In this document: positions 1 through 12,515 of the stretch, one piece after another
How the letters are laid out: every line of letters starts with the position of its first letter
Numbering within the stretch: the stretch's first letter is position 1
Source: Flammula alnicola
Lineage: Eukaryota > Basidiomycota > Agaricomycetes > Agaricales > Strophariaceae
DNA: 64,000 nucleotides
Assembly: GCA_015499995.1 (NCBI GenBank)
Contig: JADNRV010000036.1
Coordinates: 62,001-126,000 of the forward strand
Direction: 5' to 3'
The notes under the pieces: model-generated
What the model was told of the DNA's origin: nothing
Seen by the model: the letters and a program-made list of their open reading frames with translations, nothing else
Database searches by the model: none
Made by a program: the position numbers and the translations under genes

Positions 1-908
1 ATGTTGGTGGGGGATGTGATGGAGATGTGGCGCTTGCCGCTGGGTGCGGCTGAGGCTGGGGAGAGCGTGGAGGGGGAGGGAGAGGAGGGGCCGGAGAATG
101 TGCCGAGGACGTTGAAGATGTCGTCTGTAGGATGTGGATAGATGTTAGGACTTTGAATGGAGGGTATATATAGGACATGGAAGGTCGCGTACCGATACGG
201 ATGTCGGTTTGATACCAGTCGTCGTAGAGATATACATCGACGCGCTCGTTGCTCGATTCCACTCTCGCTGAAACAGCCTGTGTGATAAGTTGTTAGCATT
301 GTGTACAGATGAAAGAAAAGGCGACAAGTCGAGGACGGGCAACAAGGTCACGTGGAAATGAGTGGGAGGGGCATACAATGGAGGGGCAAAGAGCAAATGT
401 TTGGGGTAAAGGGGCGTAGTTACCTTTCGCCAGCGATTGTCCACGTACTCGTCTGTGACGGATTCAACGACGCAGCGCGTACAGGGGTCTGGGACATATT
501 GCGGGGTGGGAGGAGGAAGCTGTCGACAAATCAGTTGGATGGAGAATGTCATCAGCTGTACAGACGGCATACCTGGGTTCTAGACGGAATAGAGAATTTG
601 GGCACAGAAGGCTTGACAGGACTGAAGGGGTCGTCGTCTAGATTCCAGTGTTCAGAGCCTTCGAGGAAAGACGCGATATCGTGGTCGGGCGCGGAGAACA
701 CAGTGGATGCAAGAACAGAGGGGAGTTGCGCAGTTTTAGAGGGTAGCGCGATAGAAAATTTGGGGGGCGTTCGCGGTGTAATAGAAGAAGAGGGTGGCTT
801 GGGTTTCACGGGAGAGGGGTCGGGGGAAGGGACAGCCCACCAGAAGTCGTCATCGAGGCCTTGTACTAGAAGGTTTAGCTCATCTACTTGCATTGCACTG
901 GATGCCAT
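1..908 (-). CDS. DNA2: Dna2 replication helicase/nuclease, N-terminal part (runs off window)
   Basis: Dna2 is the nuclear helicase-nuclease that trims Okazaki flaps and resects DNA breaks. Four exons can be assembled: 908-573, 519-424, 277-193 and 124-1, with GT-AG introns of 53, 146 and 68 nt in phase. The product starts MASSAMQVDELN and continues with an acidic/proline-rich disordered segment. It then reads TRCVVESVTDEYVDNRW, and after the next intron VYLYDDWYQTDIRI followed by NVLGTFSG. This resembles the conserved stretch just before the Dna2 nuclease domain in fungi. The catalytic nuclease and helicase domains lie beyond the left edge. I chose the Met at 908 because it sits just before the conserved-looking LVQGLDDDFW segment; an in-frame Met at 1067 would add a longer tail. 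The family call is from memory of the motif, not a search. Confidence 0.68.
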
Positions 909-988
909 GGCTTTGAGGTGTGCAGACGCGGTGAGCAGTTGGGGATTTGACGTGGGGGGTTGTTTAGAATTGCTATTTGTCTTTGTTG

Positions 989-994
989 ACGCGT
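989..994. promoter_or_regulatory. MCB (ACGCGT) cell-cycle box upstream of DNA2
   Basis: A perfect ACGCGT palindrome lies 81 bp upstream of the chosen DNA2 start codon. In yeasts this MluI cell-cycle box binds the MBF factor and drives G1/S expression of replication genes, so position and gene function agree. A 6-mer occurs often by chance, so function is inference. Confidence 0.4.
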
Positions 995-1012
995 CGTGTA
1001 CACCATCGCGCG

Positions 1013-1020
1013 TGACGTCA
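1013..1020. promoter_or_regulatory. CRE/ATF-type palindrome TGACGTCA
   Basis: A perfect 8-bp TGACGTCA lies about 105 bp upstream of the DNA2 start, close to the MCB box. It is the consensus for ATF/CREB-type bZIP factors. Only the match and its position are seen. Confidence 0.3.
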
Positions 1021-1276
1021 TATCGCGTTCTGACCTCAACATCTTTGGCGGCGCTTCGGACTTGCATGACCCTGCATGACCACTTAGCATAAGCTGATCC
1101 TTACCCGACCTTAAATCCAGCATGACTCTGAGGCGACTTTAATCTTGCACATCGATTACTTAGCACGACTTAAAAGTCCAAATATCATCTTCCGCCCTCG
1201 TTGGATCATTCAAAACTGAGCGAGAGCCTTAGAAGTGCTCAGCCGACTGCATTCTGCGACTAACCCTCTGCAACGA

Positions 1277-1786
1277 CTACTTCTTGTGTTCGAGAACAAC
1301 GTCAGCTTTGTAGGGATACGCGAAGATGCCTTTCGATTCGTCAATCCACACATTGTCGGGGTCTTGATCAATAAATTCTTCGGATCTCATCTTGGACTTC
1401 CGCTTTCTTATCTGCAGGTAAAATGGCGACGTAACTTTTGCTAGACGCTCAGTCGACAGCAGATGGTTTAGTCCCTTGAAAATTGTAGTTCCATATCCGA
1501 TGTTCATGTGGCTGGAAATATTTCTGGTATGACGGTGTATCGAAAGTCTGTCGCCAATACCCATGTCGGAAATGGGGAGAACCTTGTTGGATCAGCAAGA
1601 AGCGCGCGGGTGAATATGCCTGTTCCAGATCCAATTCTGTTTTGTCGTGAGGTCAAGATGGATGAGAAAGTCCAGAAAAACTAACTTGACGATGTTGAGT
1701 GGCCCTGAAGCCTTTACAGATTCTCGGACAAAGTCTAGCGTAAGTGGCTGGTATGATGGCCGAGCCCTATTTGGAGGTTATGGGCA
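1277..1786 (-). pseudogene. Degenerate SAM-dependent methyltransferase (class I, Crg1/TMT1-like)
   Basis: Pieces of one fungal class I methyltransferase can be read on the minus strand. The N-terminal piece reads RARPSYQPLTLDFVRES and SGPLNIVK, then after an apparent 50 nt intron the SAM-binding motif IGSGTGIFTRALLADP. The C-terminal part follows almost at once in other frames: GYWRQTFDTPSYQKYFQP, WNYNFQGTKPSAVD, and DNVWIDESKGIFAYPYK, which is the usual end of this family. The central ~120 residues that normally separate these regions are missing, the pieces lie in two or more frames, and no start codon fits. I read this as a deletion plus frameshift pseudogene. Family recognition is from memory. 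Confidence 0.55.
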
Positions 1787-4700
1787 TGAGGAGGATGGCA
1801 TCGCGATGCACGAAGTTAAGTAGTCCATTCACCAATCATAAAGATCGTTCGTCCCCATTCCGAAACCTGACTGGGAAACTTTATGAACGGTTGACATGGG
1901 TGATGTTCTGGCAAAAGCAGTGCGATGTTAAGAGGCGATAAGATTACAGCCAGACCTTTTATACCGCACTTTCTTTGAGTCATAATGCAATCATACAAAG
2001 TAAGGAGCAAGCAAGCACACAATTTCCAATTGTTAGAGAGAAAAGTATGGCTGACTGGCATGTCCCAACAAGCCGCGTGCGTGTGTACTGAGAAGAATAA
2101 AGTCTGAAATGCAGAACAATCTCCAGGCTTTCCCAATTAAGTGATCAGCGCTAGCACCGGCCACAAGCACACTAGTGAACTAACAAAGACAAGAAAGACA
2201 AAGGAGAGACCGGATCGATAAACGGTGATACTAAGTCACTGGTAAAAGGGAGAGGCTAAAGTATCATCCTTTGCTTCTTCTTGGTGCTTTTACAGATTGC
2301 AGTGATCGAGTGCTTATATATAGTAAACGCAAAAAGGTGGCGAAGATGTATGAACATAAACGTGAGTCAGGACTCAGAATCTTCTGCCCTGGAACTCTAC
2401 CACTGGTTCTACTACATACCTTTGGTCTGAATCAAGTCTGAATAAGGCCGAAAGATTATAACTCCCCCGCTTTGAAGTCGCTGATCGTACCTAAAGTTGC
2501 ATCTCATGTTCAAGTCGCGTTCAATCGGCGCTGAACTCACCAGTGTGGGGAAGATTAGAAGTTAGAAGTCGGGTCAATATTTGGTCATGCAAGAGGCACC
2601 GAGGCACCCGGATCAATGGCAAGTCAAAGTCCAAAGTCTGGTCGAAGCCAGCAGGCAGATGTCGGGAAAGTAGTAGGAATCCTAGCAAGCTGAATCCAAT
2701 CAAGCATAGAAACAGGCTTGTTGAAGGCCTAACGTTAACAGACCGGCGAGCTCGCGCAGCTCGAAAACCAGCAAGTGATTCGCGATTGTAAGCTGGCAAT
2801 ACTACTATTCCGCATCTTGACGACCTTCTAAATCTCCACACTGGAAGTCTAAAAGGCGACGAAAGAAGCGGTAACTTGAATGGATGGCTTTAGAAAACCT
2901 TAACGAGTTTGATGTAAATTTACAAAGGGGACACGATGGTGCACAAAAGTGCCCGAATTAGGTATGATAAGCTGAAGAGGTGTGGGCTATCATGTCAGAA
3001 ATGGACACAGAGATCGAAATGTAGTCTGGAAAGCATTTATGTAGAACAGGTTTTGAAACTAGAAAGGGGGAGGGGCCTGCTTCCAGATGAGTCATTTAGA
3101 AAGAGGTCAATTTGCATGTTCGGAGTCGAAATCATACCCAATATTTCGACGTTCCTGAGTCGGTTCTTCGACATTTAGACTTTAGAACTGAAGGAATTTG
3201 AATCTATAACGTGTTCTAAATGTCATGGAAAGTCATCCAATTACTTATTGCTTCCCTCTCTTCTCTCCATCTTCCCCTTCTCTTCTGATTTTTCACCCAT
3301 CTATGTCTCGCGCTCTAGTTTCAACTCCTAAGTACCGGCAAGGCTCAAAAATTCTTTCTGCATTTTCAGTCACTCATACATATATGTGGTGATATTTCAC
3401 TTGACGTCTTTCGCTTTCCTCTTTTTTGAGACCTGCTTATATTTCCACGTGCGTTTCGAATCCCATGGAGGCGAGAGGTACCAGAATACTTGCCCCAAGC
3501 TTGGAAAGTCGTACGGGTATTTAACTTCATTCTAAGTGTTCGCGTCGTTAAATATTTGCATAGAGTATAAATACATGATTTATTCTCATTGAAATTTCAC
3601 AGGGTCGCCGTGCTAGTAATACATGCTAGGTGAGTATGGCACTGAGGTAGCCAGATCAAAGCCGGACCTTCTCATCGTCATTCGCCTCGGTGCCATTATG
3701 CCACTGCTATTTGATTGCGAGCGAAGTTTCTCTAGCGAACAAACAAAGTCAAATTTTGCGGCGCAAAATCTGAAGAAAGGTACATATAGTCGACAATACA
3801 TGTCTACAGTCTCCCACCTTCGTTATTTCTCCATCAATGCTTGTAGAAATGTAGCTGTGAGTAGAAACTACGGTATTCTGCCCAAACAAAGGGGATTTTT
3901 TCGTTTTTGAATTCACATTTTGCCCGTGTAAAGTATGTTGCTTTTTGCGGGGGAACTAGCATGGAGACGGTATGTCGAGACTCGATCGCCTTTCTTTCGT
4001 GTCTTCTATCTCGTTACACCTAATGTACAATTGTCACGATGGCGAAGCGAGCTTTGCGCAGGTCTGCGGTATTTAATATTATCGTGCCGTGTGGGAACTT
4101 GCGCTAAATCAAGCTTGTGATATCGGACATCGCCGAAACTTCTGAATGATGTCCAACCAATCTCGAACGTTTGAACATTTGAACGACCTCTCTGAGCCTC
4201 TCTGACCATTTCAAGAACACCCACGACCATTCGCAAATCGATATCCTGGAACCCCAAAAAGATGCGACCTTCGCGAAGCCATTAACTCGACTCCTGAAAT
4301 AATGTACTCTAAATCAAAAATTCCCGTAGCACTCCCTCTTCACCAACATACCATATCATACCAACATCTCTGCGCAGAGGATCCATATGCATACGTGACA
4401 ATCTGGATGCCAATTAGGATTCGGTTATATTTGAAGGGCTTGTGTGAAGAATTCCTGTTCCAATGAACGATGATGTCCAGGTAAGTAAAACTCAATGTTC
4501 GTTCGTATTTTTATCGCGGAGCGACTTCCGCTGACATTTGGTGGATTTAGAACGATTTCGACGCAGAGTCCGGACGGCCGAGTACCGACGATGACTGGCG
4601 ACCTTTGAAGGTCGAACCTTTTTTGCTTTACGTTAGGCAACTTATCTGAGACTTCTCACTGTAGGAGGGCAAACATCTGGGGACCGGTAGGATTGTGCTC

Positions 4701-7700
4701 CCAACTCAGGTCCCAATTTCCTGGAGGGTCCGCAGCCGCAGAAGTGGGGAATATTACGCTCTGGAGAAGAATGACAAACGAAAGTTCGTATTTTTCTAAT
4801 TCCACCACGGGGTACACCATACGCGCACTTACGCTGTCGGCACGTGGGTTTAAGTGTTTTCTCCCAACGTCGTCCGCCCGCTGATGTCGGCCCACGGCGT
4901 CCCACGTCGCTCAGGAAAATCATGGCATTGAATTGCAGAACGTCCTCGCATCATGTCTGTCCTCTATATCATTCTATCATTCTGTCTGTAGACACGAAGT
5001 TCATGACCGCATCGACAGCATCCTCGGCTCTGAAAGAGCACAATTTGCTCACGGTTGCGATATTTCAAGTTGTGCAAGTGCTGCGGCCCCAAGCCAATGG
5101 ACCAACCCTGGGTGCAATTCCTGTCGAGGACCGGAAGTGGAAGTGGAACCACAACCCAGCTTCAACTATATTCCTGCCTAACTATCTACCATTTCGAAAA
5201 CTTGACGATGTCGTCTGATGTCCTGTCGTCACCCTACTTTCTAGGGTGACGTTCTGCTCGAAAATCCCAGGATCTGCTGCCTTTTTTTCTGGGGATGGGT
5301 TTGTCTTATACATATCACAAGGGAAACTCGGACGCTCTGCGGCACTGGAGGGCTCTTGGAACCTTTTCGAAGATGACGGTTCTATGGAGCTCATGAGGAT
5401 TCTAAGCCCACTCTGACAGTTGACTGGACCAGGAACAGCCTAGAGGCTGAGCCTGGGATAATATAACTCAATTCGTCGCCCTGCGGGGGTCGAGGTGTGC
5501 ATCCACCCTGTACATCTGTACGTGACAGGACTTGTTTGGAATCCATGACGGTGTCCTTGACCCTACATGTCTCAATTCGTACATGCCGCGGTGGCTGTTG
5601 GGCGTTCTGAACATCGGTACCGCACTCGAGCTATAGCCGCCGTGATTATTCTTGGCTTGACTGACACAGCTGACACAGACATGACATTGACTTCGGATTC
5701 GGGCATCGAGGCTGTCCCTCAGAGCGTATGAATTGCTCGTCTAAGCTGCCCCGCTCATGCTTCCGTAGCTTATAAGTTCTCTCAGCTTGCCAATAAACTT
5801 ATGTTGCAGATGGTGCACGCGACGCCTGTAGGCTGTGATGGATTGGACTTATGGGAGTCCCCTTTCTCTGTTAATGGTGGGTCCTCGAGACTTTTTGGTA
5901 CTGATTTTATCTCTCGGACCATTTAATAGGACATGTGAACAGACTTTAGCTTCTAGGGGACTCCATCCTCTCCATGCACTCCTTCAAGTGCACGCAGCAA
6001 AACTTTACAGTGCTCCGTTTCACGTTTTAACTTGGGGGGACCGCGCTCATATAGCCATAAATCCAGGCGAAGGTAACCTATTTCGCTTCCACCATCGGCT
6101 TTTTCTTCATTCCTAGGTACCCACAGCATGCGATTTCATGTCTTGATCTGCTATATATGATAAGAATATATCTCTATTGCTTTATTTAAAGACTCACGGC
6201 TTACGAAGATGTTGTTAAACTTGCCATTTACCCGAATGACAAACGCAATACTAGAGTAGAATATACGATTCCGGCAACGGCCAACCCAATGCTTGTCGCA
6301 AAACGTGTCTCTGAATCCGATCCAGATTCCAGAACTCTAGGCACCATTCGGACTATTTCCACGAAGTCAAGGAAAGTTCTCACCTGTCTTAAAGAAGTGA
6401 ATTACTTATGTATTTGCTCCCTTCGGCTTGTAGCTCTCAGCGTTGGCCGACATTGATGCGTCGACCCACCTCATCAGAACTCGGCTGTCGCCGCGCGATC
6501 CCCGCACTTGTCATTGTAACAGAATTGCTTTTTTTTAAACCAGTGGGGCGCTTATACCTATTCTGGATGTGGTTTTTCGCGAAGATGCGTAAGTACGGTA
6601 ATTAGAATGCTTGCCCCAGTCTCTTATTCTGCTTAAAATTTGTTCCGTCCTCCATGTGCTTTATCCTTCGGATTAATATCCGAGTTGGCATTGCACACAG
6701 TGCTGCCATCTCTATGTAGCAGAAACTGTCGATAGTACCCGAGTCGAGTGGCGGAGACAGCAGCCCCCTGGAGAAATAGGACTGCCATGTCATCACGGGT
6801 CATTGACGCCCGGTGATATCCGTTAGATGCTGATCATGGTGATTACGGTATCCTGTAGATAACTCCCCGACAAGTTTCTTGTAGAACCGCACTGAATGGA
6901 AGTTATGTAAATCGTAGGGCCTTAGGCCTCATTCCGATTGATGCTCGCACATACGGGTAACCGTTAACGGTTGCGACTGACGCTATGTCTACTGGAGATC
7001 AGATCTTTTGACAATTCGCACTCTGCATCAGTGCATCTCCGCAAAAGAAGTCGCAATGGAATCTGGATGTGGTCGGCATCATGTAATCACTGACCTTGTA
7101 GATATTACACCTGATGGGGATTATTTGATGAACGTTACGTATGCAGATGTTGAAGATTAAACAAAATCGCGAAAGCGCCCTGCCGTGGAGATAAATTCTC
7201 CGGAACAGTATTTGTAAAGCGTCGTCAAAAACGCTCGGGACATGATGCATGAGGGCGTTTTGCTATCCACAAGCAAGGCATCGCAATCAGAAAGGTTCAA
7301 GGCGGCACCGAACACCACAGCGCGCGTGTGGCGTCCCTTTTCGTCCGACCTACCGCTCTCCTCTATGACTATTCGAATTCCTGGGACGTCTCTCGATCGC
7401 CTCATTCGAAAGCATCTTGGAAGAATCTACCTTTATGTATACGAGCTGAGGATCGTTTAGGATTGCTACTCACCTAGACGACAATGGCATGAGAAAATTG
7501 CGTACTTTTGAATTCTATTTTTTGTTCAACGAATTTTACCCCTCATTTACGCAGCATCTCGTTAGCGGATGTTGCCGGCAAAAAGTCGGGAGCTTGTTGA
7601 GCTCGGCGTTTTCCGAGGTAGTACGCTCCCGTCATCTGGAAGATCACTCACGTTTGGCAATTCCAGCACATATGCCAGCGGCAGCCCGAGTAGTACCTTT

Positions 7701-7840
7701 CGATTATTTCCTCCGAAGGCAGGGCCGTAGATATATGTAGAGCACTGACGTCGAAGATCGTGTGCTCCCCACTGTCCTTTCTCTCCCCCCACGCGCTCTC
7801 CTAACAGAGGGCCTCTGCCTACCTTCGACATTCTGGGGAG
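1787..7840. other. 6 kb without a recognisable gene
   Basis: All six frames hold only short ORFs (141 aa or less) without motifs I can name. A few look mildly protein-like. One is a minus-strand ORF at 2521-2841 with a hydrophobic segment; another is the minus-strand pair around 4425-4895; a third is a plus-strand ORF at 5835-6116. None could be joined by convincing splice sites or matched to a family. The stretch may contain old transposon debris. Confidence 0.4.
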
Positions 7841-9295
7841 ATGACTACCAGTGGTCTACGAGGAGTGCGGCTCGATGTTGCCTTTACTGTATCGTTTTGG
7901 ATTGAGGTTCGCATTTTTGATCACTTGGGGAACTCAATCCTGGTACTCACTTTTTGCCTCGCTCAATAGACGTTCATTTATGGTGAGGTCAACTAGTACT
8001 TCCTTGCGGCTTCGTTTTAATCGGCGTCTAGGCATCTATACCTCTCTTTTCATTGCAGCGATATCTGTAATGATGAAAAGACGACGGTCAACGCCCCAAG
8101 GGTCGACTTCGGCGTGGGTGAGATAATATTTTCAACATGGTTTTGTCCAAGGATTGACAGATGACCTCTCCATCTGCGTTTCTAGGTCTTCCTTATAGCC
8201 ACAATTCTGATGTATGCGGTGGCAACATTTCATTTAGGTTAGTGGTGCTGCTCCTTGGTTACGGTTCCCTATAACTTACTGTGTCTGTAGTCCTTGGGCT
8301 CTACCGTTTCATTCGAGCCTTCATCTTAGTTGTGGAGCCGTTGGGTGCAGTCATGTACCTCGTGGAGTTCAAGAGATGGGATACGCTGTGCAACAGCATC
8401 TTAACATGCCTGATGACATGGATAGGTGATGCTCTCGTCGTAAGTGTTCTACTTCCGAAGCCTCGGATTGAGTTTGACCACCGCTTGAACTATTTAATAA
8501 GATATATCGCTGCTATTTCGTGTGGAACAATAATATCTGGCTGATTGCGATTCCTGTCCTGCTCTTATTATCTTCCATTGGTGCGTATTAAGACGCATAT
8601 TTCTTGGTTGAAAAATCTAACAGTGGCGAAGGCGTCAACATATATGTCCTTATATGGTTCACGCACCCTTTCAGTTTCGGTCTTGCATCCGAAACCATTT
8701 CTCTCAACACCATCTACCCACTTTCATTCTGTCAAAACGTGATAACGACAGGCCTTATTGCCCTGAAAATTTGGAAACAACACCGTGCTTCTTCTGCTTC
8801 TGGGGTCGTAGATCGGAGCTCACGGCTCAGCCTTATACGTGTTTTGCGTATCATCACTGAAAGCGCCATGATCTATACTGTGCAGCTTTTCATCCTCATC
8901 ATCCTGTACTTCCGCCATGATAATTTCCAGTACATTGTACAGGCTGCCATTATCCCGAGCATTGGTGAGTGTATTCCAGACGTAATGCACTATTACTATT
9001 AGAATCGCTAAACGTGGTACTGTCAGGTATCGTCTTCGTCGTGATAGCTCTGCGGGTGCACAACGCGAAACAACAGGACGCAGAAAGTAGAACCAATCTC
9101 GGGAACTCGATACCGGCCTGGTTGGCGGACGGTGATAGTGTAATTGAGCTTAGCCAGCCTGGCAGTGCGTCTGTGGTTGATGTCGCCTACAGGGGTGCAG
9201 AGGAGAAGGTTGATGGTGACGCCGACGCCGCTCTTGCTGCGCCATCTTACGCTGGGCAGAAAGGTCGACGACTAATGGACGCCGGTGCACAATAA
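7841..9295 (+). CDS. Seven-helix membrane protein, agaricomycete receptor-like family (copy 1)
   Basis: A multi-exon gene starting MTTSGLRGVRLDVAF. Short GT-AG introns separate exons carrying hydrophobic helices: IYTSLFIAAISVMM, VFLIATILMYAVATFHL, a LYRFIRAFIL segment, the WDTLCNSILTCLMTW helix, and YRCYFVWNNNIWLIAIP. Next come FTHPFSFG, QNVITTGLIALKIWKQHRAS and the SAMIYTVQLFILIIL helix. After PSIG and the last intron it reads IVFVVIALRVH with a hydrophilic tail ending MDAGAQ. About seven helices are visible and there is no signal peptide. I know this as a many-copy membrane family of Agaricomycetes with no assigned function. The next gene downstream is its paralogue with the same exon order. 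The acceptor before VNIYVLIWFTHP was chosen to keep frame. Confidence 0.75.
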
Positions 9296-9846
9296 TAAGT
9301 GAGCAATGTAGCCCGTCCAATAATATCTCGGTATTATTCCGGTTAGGAGGACGAACCCTAAACCGGTGGACATCTGCACCAGATGGCGCCTCGGATGGAG
9401 GTTCTTGCGTTAACGGATTCACATCGGAAGCGACACCACCACAGGACTCAGCGTCCTGTTGTCACAAGACGTTGGCCAAACGATGCCTCTCGTTCTCTCA
9501 CGCTCTTCAAGCGCAGTCCAACTCTAACAGGCGACTCTTTCTCAATGTCATTTTTGGAGTGACATGTTTATGCAGAGGAATTAGCGAACTCTCGGGCATG
9601 GGAAGCTGTGGCGGCTCGGGGTTTTTCTATGTGTTCACGCATTTGTCTTCCATTGTAAATACGAAGTTGGACTTTAATAGCACGAAATTAGAATAACATC
9701 CCAAGTGTCAATCAGGACTTTGTTTCTCTAGCCATCGAGGAATTTGTCATAAGAAACATTTTATGCATTCTTCGCTTCCGAGTACACTCTCATCTCTTTG
9801 TGCTTCGTTGCCACCGCAGATCCGCAAGTAGTAGGTCGATGGGGAG
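9296..9846. other. Spacer between two tandem membrane-protein paralogues
   Basis: About 550 bp with no gene seen. Short ORFs here carry no motifs. It should hold the 3' end of copy 1 and the promoter of copy 2. Confidence 0.5.
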
Positions 9847-11282
9847 ATGGCACTCTCTCCTGAAGTAGCATTGGCCGTTTCAGTCTGGGTGGAGGTACGA
9901 CGTTCTCGCTGTTCAAGGACGGCCTTTCATGCTGACCCCTACATTCTGATCATATTAGGCCTTGCTATACGGTTAGTAATCTAGCTCGAGCCGCTTGAAT
10001 TTGCGCTCATCTTTCTCCTAGGCGTATATGCCTGCCTTTTCTTTGAGGCCTTTTATATCATGCTAAAGAAGCGTTCAGCGGGAATGAGCTCTGCGAAGGT
10101 CAGATATTATCTGGCCTGGTTTGTTTCCAAGCCGACCAAGAATAAACATATCTTTTGTAGGTATTCTTGGGTGGTACTATTGCGATGTTTCTCGTGGCCA
10201 CAGCCGATATAGGTCCGCCCATCCACCAGCGTCACGGTTGAGCTCACGCCGTAGACTCCTTGGCTGACAATTTATCCAGTGGTCAACCTCTACCGCTTCA
10301 TCCAGGGATTCGTTCTGCACGTTGATCCATTAGGACCCTTCTCCTACTTCTTCAATTTCGGGAGATGGGACGCCCTTGCTCACAACGCAATGTTGTGTAT
10401 TATGACTTGGCTTGGGGATGGCCTTGTAGTACGTGTGCTCGCAATGATTTCTCTGTGCCATACCGATAGTTAATCCATTGCAGATATACCGCTGCTACGT
10501 AATTTGGGATCGTAAAATATGGGTCACAGTTGTACCTGTGATTCTGTTGATCCTCAGTATCAGTACGTTGCCTCTTCCTTCGCCTTCTACTCATTCTCAA
10601 TCATAAATTAGGTACCAACGCCGCTCTTTTCTTTTGGTTTACCCACCCTAACGTTGAGTCGCCTTCTGGTGTGTCGCATTGGATGGGAACCATCTACCCC
10701 TTTGCATTCGCCCAGAATACTATCACAACTGGGATGATCGCATTCAAAATCTGGCGACAACATCGTGCCTCAGTGGTACTCGGTGTTGTAAACAATTCAC
10801 CATTGAACCTGCTGGCCATCATGCGAATTGTGATGGAGAGTGCCATGATTTATACCCTCCAGCTCCTGGTCCTCATTATCTTGTTCCCGCTCGAACAGTT
10901 CCCTCAACTCATCGTCCAATCCACGGTCATTCCTAGCATTGGTAAGAACTTTAAATTAACTCCTACGTCATGTCTATATGCCAGTTACTGAGTTATACAT
11001 ATAGGCATTGTCTTCGTGTTGATTGCCGTTAGGGTGCATTTCTCTCGATCAAGGACGCTCTTTGCAGAGACAGTTATGGCGACGATGCCTCCATGGCTCA
11101 ATGATGATATAAGCAGCGAAAATACTGAAAGAGTACAAGAACCAAATTCTCGACGCTCAATTGTTCTGGAAGTACCTGTCGATATTGAACAAGGGAAAGG
11201 CGAAGACATTTTTTTGTCTATGATAACCACGCGTCCTGGATTTATAAGACCCAGAATAGGGCAGACCGTGAGCGCTCCATAG
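9847..11282 (+). CDS. Seven-helix membrane protein, agaricomycete receptor-like family (copy 2)
   Basis: This is a tandem paralogue of the gene at 7841-9295, with about 340 residues and the same splice positions. It starts MALSPEVALAVSVWVE and continues VYACLFFEAFYIMLKKR, VFLGGTIAMFLVATADI, NLYRFIQGFVLHVDPLGP, WDALAHNAMLCIMTWLGD, YRCYVIWDRKIWVTVVP, FFWFTHPN, TITTGMIAFKIWRQHRAS, ESAMIYTLQLLVLIIL and PSIG|IVFVLIAVRVH. A long polar, probably cytosolic, tail ends IGQTVSAP. All introns have GT-AG ends and restore frame, and the exon-exon match with copy 1 supports both models. The family resembles fungal GPCR-like proteins in topology only; ligand and signalling partner are unknown. Confidence 0.78.
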
Positions 11283-12515
11283 TAGCGCAGATGACAGTCT
11301 GAGCATTAGGTAGCTCGATATTGTGTATTGTGCATCGTTTGAAATAAATTTAACACGTGTAGTACATAGCCTGCACTGCAGAATTCCGAAACTTGGCACA
11401 TCAGATCAGATTGTACATGGAAGGCGGGCGGGTGTATAGCTGCCACTCGCAGGTTACGAGGAGCAACCATGTGGGTTACCCCAACCACCCTCACGGGCAG
11501 TCGAGAATGCGTAGGATGAAATCTAGATCGCTGTCGAAGAGACTCTTTTACACAAAGGGAAAAAAAAATCGAAAGGTGGCGTAAACTTGCGAGTTTCTCT
11601 AGTCCGCATCTGAAAGGTATAGAACTCCTTCTGTGCTGATCAGCTGGAATTGGGTCTAAGAAATCGGGTCCATGGTGGGTTCTGCCTTATATCGCGTGCT
11701 AAACAATTCCTAGACCTGAGAGTACAAGTAGAATCGGGACGACAGATAGTATTTCTGCCTCATGTACATGTTCATGAAAGCAAAGACGAGCCCGCCTAAG
11801 CCATATCTTGCTTGACCATAAATAGATAGACCACATAATATTGCACCATGGTGTGGCGAAGAAAGAAAGCGTGCACATAGCCTTTACGCTTCCACAAACA
11901 TGAGACAGCGATGGAGGGTTGATGGTAATAATTGACTTGAATGTATCGAATCGACATCAACTTGAATCGAGTCGCGAGAAGCAAGAATAGGATCCAAGTT
12001 TTCGACGACGAGAAATGGTGAGCGTACTGTTCTCACTAGGCCTCAGGTTGGTCCAACACGAGCCGGAAGTTGTATATCTTTCGCTGGAGACAAGATCGTT
12101 GGTATCGTACTACCAAAAATACCATCGGGGTTTCAAGTTCAAGTTGGCACAATTCCGAACATCTGTGGAGCTAGTAAACACTGAGTGGAAAATGTAGAAA
12201 AGCGAAGAGACAATGAATATGGTAAGGAAAGACTAGAGACAGATAGACAATGAAGATATTCGACTTCAAGGGTTGCGACACAGGAAGTTGAGACTGGAAG
12301 CTGCAGCTGGAAGAGTGATCGTTTGTATTGGGACTCTGAAATATTACTTAATAAATAATGTGTACTCTATATGTAATTTATGAATAAAAATTTGAAAAAG
12401 TTTTTAATTGCTTGCAATTGGTCAATAATGTTTATTTTAATATTTACCTAATACGTCATTCTTGTGACCAAGCAAACAGTCACTTCAGAGTTCAGAAGGC
12501 ATCTTAACGAACACG
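11283..12515. other. Intergenic, AT-rich towards ATG12
   Basis: No gene recognised. The last ~170 bp before ATG12 (12340-12500) are strongly AT-rich with runs of T and A, as expected for a nucleosome-poor promoter. Short ORFs elsewhere have no motifs. Confidence 0.5.

Noticed and set aside
2140..2560. Solo LTR of a copia or gypsy element
   Set aside because: Polypurine and TATA-like patches are present, but I found no paired terminal TG...CA ends, target duplication or primer-binding site.
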